Assembly (NCBI RefSeq): GCF_001188955.3
Contig: NZ_JPRF03000097.1
Span: 225,625 to 289,624 of the forward strand
DNA length: 64,000 nt
DNA from: Kitasatospora aureofaciens
GTDB lineage: Bacteria > Actinomycetota > Actinomycetes > Streptomycetales > Streptomycetaceae
Direction of reading: 5' to 3'
This document shows positions 58,907 to 64,000 of the stretch, in pieces. The first letter of the stretch is position 1. Every line of letters starts with the position of its first letter. Both the position numbers and the translations under genes were made by a program. The notes below the pieces were generated by a model, which was not told the origin of the DNA, made no database searches, and saw only the letters and a program-made list of their open reading frames with translations.

Positions 58907-59704
58907 ATGACGACTCCCACCCGACCCCTCGCCGTGGTGACCGGCGCCTCCAGCGGCATCGGCTACGAACTGGCCCGCCAGTTCGCCGAACACGGCTTCG
59001 ACCTTCTGATCAACGCCGAGGACGGCGACCTCGCCACGGCCGCCGAGAGCCTGCGCGCCGACGGCGCCGTCGTGACCGACGTCCACGCGGACCTGCGCAC
59101 CCGCCACGGCGTGGAGACCCTGTGGTCGGCGATCACCGCCACCGGCAGGCCCGTCGCGGCGGTCGCACTCAACGCCGGCGTCGGCCGGGGCGGCGCCTTC
59201 GTCGACACCGACCTCAGCGACGAACTGGAGATCATCGACCTCAACATCACCGCGACCGTCCGCCTGGCCAAGCACGTCCTGCGCGACATGACCGCCCGCG
59301 ACGAGGGCCGCGTACTCATCACCTCCTCCATCGCCGCGACCATGCCCGGCCCCTTCCAGGCCGTCTACAACGCCTCCAAGTCCTTCCTCCAGTCCTTCGC
59401 CCAGGCCCTGCAGAACGAGCTGAAGGACACCGGCGTCACCGTCACCGCGCTGATGCCCGGCCCCACCGAGACCGACTTCTTCCGCCGCGCCGACATGACC
59501 GACACCAAGCTCGGCCGGCAGGACAAGGACGACCCGGCCCAGGTCGCCCGGCAGGGCTTCGAGGCCCTCATGGCCGGCAAGGACAGGGTGACCGCCGGTT
59601 CCCTCAGGACCCGCGCCCAGGCCGCCGCGAACAAGGTGCTGCCCGACAGCGCCAAGGCGCAGATGCACCGCACCATGGCCCGACCCGGCTCGGGCGACGG
59701 CTGA
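58907..59704 (+). CDS. SDR family oxidoreductase
   Basis: 265 residues from the ATG at 58907. VVTGASSGIGYELARQFAEH (TGxxxGIG), ALNAGVGRGGAF (NAG), ITSSIAATMPGPFQAVYNAS with Ser and YNASK catalytic Tyr/Lys, and MPGPTETDFFRRA. A classical SDR of the DltE-like group; it reduces or oxidises a hydroxyl or keto group with NAD(P)(H). Substrate unknown. Transcribed alone. Confidence 0.93.
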   Translation: MTTPTRPLAVVTGASSGIGYELARQFAEHGFDLLINAEDGDLATAAESLRADGAVVTDVHADLRTRHGVETLWSAITATGRPVAAVALNAGVGRGGAFVDTDLSDELEIIDLNITATVRLAKHVLRDMTARDEGRVLITSSIAATMPGPFQAVYNASKSFLQSFAQALQNELKDTGVTVTALMPGPTETDFFRRADMTDTKLGRQDKDDPAQVARQGFEALMAGKDRVTAGSLRTRAQAAANKVLPDSAKAQMHRTMARPGSGDG

Positions 59705-59827
59705 CGCCCGTCCGCGACGTCCCCGCAGCGGCGGCCGGCCCGCCCGGTTGGCCCCGCCGCACCCGGGTAGGCGTCGCACGCGGTCCCCGGTCCGCGCGGA
59801 CCGCCGCGTCCCCCGGGAGGTCGCACC

Positions 59828-60349
59828 ATGCCGTCGGACAGCTTCGCCCGACTGCTCCTCACCTCCGACACCCACGTCCCCACCCGGGCGCGCTCCCTGC
59901 CCGCCCCGCTGCTGCGCGCCCTCGACGAGGCCGACGTGGTGTTCCACGCCGGGGACTGGGTCGACACCGCCACGCTCGACCTGTTCGAGGCCCGGGCCCG
60001 GTGGCTGGTCGCCGTCCACGGCAACAACGACGGGCAGGAGCTGCGCGAACGGCTGCCCGAAGTGGCCCGGGCCGAACTGGCGGGCCTGCGCTTCGCGGTC
60101 GTCCACGAGACCGGCCCCGCCCGGGGGCGCGAACAGCGCTGCCGCTCCCGCTTTCCCGACACGGACGTCCTGGTCTTCGGACACAGCCACATCCCGTGGG
60201 ACAGCCGCGCCCCCGGCGGCCCGCGGCTGCTCAACCCCGGCTCCCCGACCGACCGGCGCCGCCAGCCCTTCGCCACCTACCTGACCGCCCGCGCGGACGA
60301 CGGCCACCTCACCGAGCTGCGCCTCCACCGGCTCCCGCCGCGCTCCTGA
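59828..60349 (+). CDS. Metallophosphoesterase, YfcE-like
   Basis: 173 residues, GGGAGG upstream. Binuclear metal motifs in order: LLTSDTHVPTRA (DxH), VVFHAGDWVDTATL (GDxxD), VAVHGNNDGQEL (GNND), FAVVHETG and FGHSHIPWD (GHSH). It hydrolyses phosphodiesters or phosphomonoesters. It is separated from the SDR gene by about 120 bases. Confidence 0.92.
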   Translation: MPSDSFARLLLTSDTHVPTRARSLPAPLLRALDEADVVFHAGDWVDTATLDLFEARARWLVAVHGNNDGQELRERLPEVARAELAGLRFAVVHETGPARGREQRCRSRFPDTDVLVFGHSHIPWDSRAPGGPRLLNPGSPTDRRRQPFATYLTARADDGHLTELRLHRLPPRS

Positions 60350-60416
60350 CCCCGCCGCGCTCCTGACCCGGCCGCGCATCGGTCGGCCGCGCACCGGTCG
60401 GCAGGGACGCGGTCGC

Positions 60417-60827
60417 TCAGCCGCTGGAGTCGGCCCGCAGGCGGACCTGCTCCTCCAGCCGGGCCAGGCTGTCCTCCAGCAGCTGTTCGACCTCCTCGCG
60501 CGGCGGGGCCGACTTCGCGTCGAAGAACGACAGGTGGACGGTCACCTGGCTGGTCCCGGTGTCCAGGCCCGCCACCTGGAGCCAGCCGGCGTACCGGCCG
60601 TTGTCCCGGGTGCCCCACTCCATCCGCATCTGGTCCCTCTGCGCCCGCAGGAGTCCGCGCTCGTCCTCGCCGGTGCGGTCCTCGTGCACGGTCACCGCGG
60701 GCGGGTCGTCGACCCGCACGTGCAGGTCGCGGGGCATCCACGCGTCGAACCGCCCGGGGTCGCAGGCCTGGTCGAAGACCAGTTCCGGCAGGGCCGGCAT
60801 GGTGCGGGTGCGCTCGTACTCGGTCAT
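60417..60827 (-). CDS. SRPBCC family protein (polyketide cyclase-like)
   Basis: 136 residues from the ATG at 60827 (GAGGAG upstream). RTRTMPALPELVFDQACDPG, HVRVDDPPAVTVHEDRTG, MRMEWGTRDNGRYAGWLQVA and TVHLSFFDAKSAPPREEVEQ fit the START-like helix-grip fold. These proteins bind hydrophobic ligands; the ligand is unknown. It is convergent with the phosphoesterase gene. Confidence 0.8.
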   Translation of the reverse strand: MTEYERTRTMPALPELVFDQACDPGRFDAWMPRDLHVRVDDPPAVTVHEDRTGEDERGLLRAQRDQMRMEWGTRDNGRYAGWLQVAGLDTGTSQVTVHLSFFDAKSAPPREEVEQLLEDSLARLEEQVRLRADSSG

Positions 60828-60933
60828 CGGCACTCCTCGGATCCTGTCCGCGCCGGCAGCGGGCCGGGCGCTCCGCTGCCCACCCTCGGCCCCGCCCGGC
60901 GATACCGCGACCAGGAAGCCGCCGGCCGACGGA

Positions 60934-60960
60934 CACCGGGCCCGACCGGCGGGCCCGGTG
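60934..60960. other. Perfect 10-base inverted repeat
   Basis: CACCGGGCCC and GGGCCCGGTG with a 7-base loop in the non-coding stretch 60828-61070. It may be a terminator for the leftward remnant. Confidence 0.4.
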
Positions 60961-61070
60961 CGCCGGGACGGCCGGGGAGCGGCCCGGTCGGAGCCGGGCC
61001 GCTCCGGAGCGACGGGGTGAGGTGCTGGCGCAAGGACCTGGTGCGGGCGCTGCCTGCGGGCCGGGCGTGC

Positions 61071-61394
61071 TCAGACGGTCTCGCACGCCCGGCGCGGGGT
61101 GTTGACGGCCTGGGTGATGGCCGCCCGGTTCGACCGGGCCGCCAACTCCTGCGCCTGTTCACCACCGACGTCTCCGCCTCCGCCTGGCCGGGGTCAGAAC
61201 CCGCGGACCCGGGTGGCCCGGTGCGGGTGGACGAGGACGTCGCAGGCCCGGCCGATCGCGAGCCGCGGCATCGGGTCGCCGGCGTGGACCGGGCCCGCGT
61301 CGTCGGCGGGGCGGTTGCCGTCCAGCCGGTCCCGGGCCGCCCGGGCAGCGGTGCGCAGGTCGACGCAGTCCTGCGCGCCACGGGCGCGATTCGG
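61071..61394 (-). pseudogene. Coding-like remnant with two in-frame stops
   Basis: Directly after the hydrolase stop, in the same frame, about 66 codons of strongly GC3-biased text (CVDLRTAARAARDRLDGNRP, DPMPRLAIGRACDVLVHPHR) run to a TGA at 61194, and a further 40 codons (GEQAQELAARSNRAAITQAV, NTPRRACETV) to a TGA at 61071. No start or binding site precedes either part. It looks like the decayed end of another gene. No family recognised. Confidence 0.35.
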
Positions 61395-62252
61395 TCACCT
61401 CGGCAGGTCTTCGGAGAGGAAGGGAGCGAGGAGCGCGAGCAGCGCGTCCGGGCGGTCGAGGGGGATGATGTGACCGCAGTCCTGGAGGTGGTGGCCCACC
61501 AGGTCGTCGGCGACGGGACGGAGTTGGCGTTCGAGCCCGGTTCCGACGGGGTGGGAGCCGAGGGCCATGGTGGGCACGGTCAGCCGGGCCGTGGCGACGG
61601 CGTCCTGGAGTTGCCGCGCGCTGGTGGGCAGGGCCCGGTAGTAGGAGAACGCGCAGCGCAGGGCCTCGCGCCCGGTGTAGGCGTGGACGAAGGCCGCGCG
61701 GATGTCGGCGGGTACTCCTCGTCCGAGTGTCCCCGAGTCGAGGAACCAGTCGATGTAGGCGGCCTCGTTGCCGGCCAGCACGGTCTCGGCGAGGCCGGGG
61801 GCGGCGTGGAAGCCGAACCACCACGGGGCGCCGCCCGCGACGACGTGCTCGGCGCCGGGCAGGTGGCCGAGCAGCGCCTCCATCACGACCAGGCGCCGGA
61901 CGCGGTCGGGTCGGCGCAGCGCCAGCAGGGCGCCGGGGGCGGTGCCGGCGTCGATGCCGACCACTGCTGCCGAGGGTTCGCCGAGTGCGTCGAGCAGCCC
62001 TTCGGCGTCGGCCGCGAGGGTGCCCGCGTCGTAACCGCCGACGGCGCGTTCACTGCCACCGAAGCCTCGCAGGTCCGGGGCGATGACCCGGTACCGCCCG
62101 GCGAGCCGGCCCATGATGCCGTCCCAGAGCCGCCAGGTGTGCGGGAATCCGTGCAGCAGGAGGACCGCGGGTCCTTCCCCGGCGACGGCGACATTGAGAC
62201 GGACGCCGTTCGTCTCGATGCGGCGCAGCCGGGGTGTGCGGGTGGCGGGCAT
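61395..62252 (-). CDS. Alpha/beta hydrolase with Asp nucleophile (epoxide/haloalkane type)
   Basis: 285 residues. LLLHGFPHTWRLWDGIMGRL (oxyanion HGFP), IAPDLRGFGGSE, VVGIDAGTAPGALLAL with Asp in the nucleophile place (GxDxG), a cap domain rich in aromatic residues (APWWFGFHAAPGLAE), and HLQDCGHIIPLDRPDALLAL with the catalytic His. It matches epoxide hydrolases, fluoroacetate and haloacetate dehalogenases. It is divergent from an HxlR gene, whose product probably regulates it. Confidence 0.88.
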   Translation of the reverse strand: MPATRTPRLRRIETNGVRLNVAVAGEGPAVLLLHGFPHTWRLWDGIMGRLAGRYRVIAPDLRGFGGSERAVGGYDAGTLAADAEGLLDALGEPSAAVVGIDAGTAPGALLALRRPDRVRRLVVMEALLGHLPGAEHVVAGGAPWWFGFHAAPGLAETVLAGNEAAYIDWFLDSGTLGRGVPADIRAAFVHAYTGREALRCAFSYYRALPTSARQLQDAVATARLTVPTMALGSHPVGTGLERQLRPVADDLVGHHLQDCGHIIPLDRPDALLALLAPFLSEDLPR

Positions 62253-62269
62253 GACGGCTCCTCAGCCTG

Positions 62270-62302
62270 GTTACCATTGGTGACGACAAAACGATAGGTA
62301 AC
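62270..62302. promoter_or_regulatory. HxlR-type operator between divergent genes
   Basis: GTTACC (62270) and GGTAAC (62297) face each other, and GTTACC-ATT-GGTGAC gives a tighter dyad at the left end, in an AT-richer pocket between the hydrolase and HxlR starts. Confidence 0.55.
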
Positions 62303-62352
62303 TGCCTGGCCAGTTCCCAGACGGCACTTTCGAGGAAGGTGGTGAGCCGCGG

Positions 62353-62763
62353 GTGACCACCCGAGGAGCCCCGGCCGGCGGTCGCGGCGTACGCGGCGAT
62401 CTGTTCGACCCCTGTTGCCCCACGCGGCAGTTGCTGGACCGCATCGGGACGAAGTGGACGTCCATGGCCGTCAAGGCGCTCGCCGACGCCGCGCCGGAGG
62501 AGGTGCGCTTCGCGGAGCTGAGGCGCCGGATGCCCGGCGTCTCGCAGAAGATGCTGTCCGTGACGTTGCGGAGCCTGACCCGTGACGGGCTGGTGTCGCG
62601 CCGGGTCGAACCGGCCGTGCCCCCGCGGGTCTTCTACCGGCTCACCGGACTCGGGATGTCCCTGGAAGCCGTACTCGCGGGGCTGCGGACCTGGGCGGAG
62701 GAGCACATGGCCGAGATCGACCGCGCCAACGCCGCCAGTGACCAGGAGGCCGACGAGGACTAG
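62353..62763 (+). CDS. HxlR family regulator
   Basis: 136 residues from a GTG with GAGGAAGGTGGTGAG upstream. DLFDPCCPTRQLLDRIGTKW carries the usual Cys near the N-terminus of redox- or aldehyde-sensing members, then VRFAELRRRMPGVSQKMLSV (helix-turn-helix), LRSLTRDGLVSRRVEP (wing) and YRLTGLGMSLEAVLAGLRTW. It likely controls the divergent hydrolase and itself. Confidence 0.9.
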   Translation: MTTRGAPAGGRGVRGDLFDPCCPTRQLLDRIGTKWTSMAVKALADAAPEEVRFAELRRRMPGVSQKMLSVTLRSLTRDGLVSRRVEPAVPPRVFYRLTGLGMSLEAVLAGLRTWAEEHMAEIDRANAASDQEADED

Positions 62764-62992
62764 GCAGCCGGTGTCGCGCTCGCTGCCGACGGCCGGGGGT
62801 TACCCGATGCGGCCGGTGTCGCCGCCTCGGTGCCCGTCGCCGTGTCGAGCCGTCGCCGCAGGCCCACCGTCCGGTGGACCTCCGGCCGTCCATGAGGAAG
62901 CCGGGCAGGCGGCCTGGCCAGGACGCTGCCGGAGGGGCGTAGAGTCGCCATAGCGGTTCAAGTCAGCTGAATAGGCATGGAGGGTCGTGGGT

Positions 62993-63634
62993 GTGTTCGT
63001 GACGACCGGGCAGGCCGGGACGGCCCTGGGGTGCTCGATCCCGACGGTGAAGAAGCTGATGGCCACCGGCGTGGTCCCCGGGGTCCGCGAGCAGGGCCGG
63101 CAGGTGTTCCCGCTGGCCGCGCTCCAGGCGCTCCAGGCCCGGCCCGCCGCCGGTCTGACCGTGCTCAGCGCGCCCGAGATCGCAGTGCTGCGCTCGGACG
63201 CCCCGACCCGGGTCGACGAGCCGGACCGCGACTGGATCGGCTTCGGCACCGCGCTGGACCGGGCGCAGCTGCTGGCCGCCCTGTCCGGCTGGTGGCGGTG
63301 CGACCCGGCCCGGGTCGCGGCCGGCGCAGTGCTGCCGGTGACCGTCGCCGGGTTCGTCGTCGCGGTGCTGACCGGCCTCACCGAGTGGGAGGGCGACGGC
63401 ACCGTCGGCACCGCGGCCCGGTTCCGCTTCCCGAAGGCGCGCCTGGCCGGCTACCTGACCGACCTCACCGCCCCCGCCAACGCCGCCACCCCCACCGACC
63501 CGCAGGACGCCCGCCTGGCGGGACTGCTGCTCGGCACCCGCCTGGCGTCCGTCTCCGGCGGCCCGATCGCCTACGTCCCCACCAACCCGACCACCACCCA
63601 CCAGCCCGACACCGAGGGGGGAATGACCCGCTGA
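62993..63634 (+). CDS. Helix-turn-helix protein, excisionase/MerR-like
   Basis: 213 residues from the GTG at 62993, preferred to 62987 because GGAGGG lies eight bases ahead. VTTGQAGTALGCSIPTVKKL, MATGVVPGVREQGRQVFPLA is a small winged helix of the excisionase/MerR kind. After it comes WIGFGTALDRAQLLAALSGW, WRCDPARVAAGAVLPVTVAG and a Thr/Pro tail. It overlaps the next gene by one base. Such proteins are common in actinomycete plasmids and integrative elements. Confidence 0.6.
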   Translation: MFVTTGQAGTALGCSIPTVKKLMATGVVPGVREQGRQVFPLAALQALQARPAAGLTVLSAPEIAVLRSDAPTRVDEPDRDWIGFGTALDRAQLLAALSGWWRCDPARVAAGAVLPVTVAGFVVAVLTGLTEWEGDGTVGTAARFRFPKARLAGYLTDLTAPANAATPTDPQDARLAGLLLGTRLASVSGGPIAYVPTNPTTTHQPDTEGGMTR

Positions 63635-64000
63635 TGGACCGGAAGACGTACACCGCCGAGCTCGCCTCTCTGCGCGAGCTGCGCACCGGGATCACGGCCG
63701 CCGAGAAGCAGGTCGCGGCCGCGCAGAAGGAGCTGGACAAGCTGACCGCCCAGCGTGCGCGCCGGGTCGCCGGGCTCGCGGGGTACGAGGGTGCGAAGGC
63801 CGACGCCGTCGCGAAGGCCTCGGGCCTGTCGGTCGGCGACGTCGTGCGGATCGCCCCGCTGCTGGACCCGACCCCGGCCGCCGTCCGCGCCGTCAAGACC
63901 GACGACCGGGCCGCCGCTGCCACGCCCGCGCCCGTCGAGGCGCCGAAGGCCGAGCCGGTCGCCGAACCCGTGAGCGCGGTCGCTCCGGCGCTGACCCGCC
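63634..64000 (+). CDS. Coiled-coil hypothetical protein, cut by window edge
   Basis: At least 122 residues from an ATG in the previous stop (TGATG). ELASLRELRTGITAAEKQVA, AAQKELDKLTAQRARR is a coiled coil; ASGLSVGDVVRIAPLLDPTP suggests a small helix-turn-helix-like part; then Ala/Pro/Val repeats. The C-terminus lies outside. Coupled to the helix-turn-helix gene and probably part of the same element. Confidence 0.6.
   Translation, partial: MDRKTYTAELASLRELRTGITAAEKQVAAAQKELDKLTAQRARRVAGLAGYEGAKADAVAKASGLSVGDVVRIAPLLDPTPAAVRAVKTDDRAAAATPAPVEAPKAEPVAEPVSAVAPALTR

Noticed and set aside
1..64000. CRISPR arrays, tRNA and rRNA genes
   Set aside because: No regularly spaced repeats with unique spacers, no cloverleaf with GGTTCGA-type T loops, and no conserved rRNA segments were seen while reading.

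Overview
The window is very GC-rich, with G or C in almost every third codon position. It carries families typical of Streptomycetaceae: paired XRE-DUF5753 and DUF397 genes, a DUF574 methyltransferase, a LAL-type regulator, P450s with 3Fe-4S ferredoxins, and an LAXTG sorting signal. The source is most likely a Streptomyces or Kitasatospora chromosome, in a variable part such as an arm. No rRNA, tRNA, CRISPR array or complete insertion sequence was seen.

Layout. 1-7.9 kb: metabolic and hypothetical genes (aldo/keto reductase, alpha/beta hydrolase, epimerase, cyclophilin) with several gene relics. 8.0-11.4 kb: a secretion locus with an esterase and a ricin-lectin/aerolysin-like protein on the minus strand, divergent from a LuxR-type regulator. 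11.5-15.1 kb: small enzymes and regulators, including a carboxymuconolactone decarboxylase gene with a MerR-style promoter. 15.4-19.3 kb: four co-directional membrane-anchored paralogue-like proteins sharing a DLRxLLLP-type motif. 19.5-32.6 kb: flavin oxidoreductase, DoxX, a broken LAL regulator without its DNA-binding domain, an MFS transporter, a LamG protein, a Nudix enzyme, the XRE/DUF397 module, a polysaccharide-lyase-like protein and a uracil permease.

35.5-40.7 kb is the most notable block: a coupled five-gene operon for an OleA-like condensing enzyme, a GT2 glycosyltransferase, an OleC-like AMP ligase, an unusually short P450 and an OleD-like reductase, with no OleB. The logic is that of beta-lactone or long-chain olefin assembly, with added P450 and glycosyltransferase steps.

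41.7-49.4 kb holds an M14 peptidase, a broken hypothetical gene, a MarR gene divergent from a complete P450-ferredoxin-reductase operon, a tautomerase and a Vms1/eRF1-like release-factor-fold gene. 49.5-64 kb holds a Vat-type acetyltransferase, a second infA, an AraC regulator, a methyltransferase, a SpoIIE phosphatase, a VWA protein, an SDR, a phosphoesterase, an HxlR/hydrolase pair, and two genes at the right edge that may open a mobile island.

Decay is a recurring theme. At least six reading frames are broken by one-base or four-base changes in GC homopolymers or short repeats, and several relics lack starts, middles or ends. This may be real genome decay or consensus indels of a long-read assembly; reads would have to decide. 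All function calls come from reading the sequence and from memory of protein families; no database search was made.
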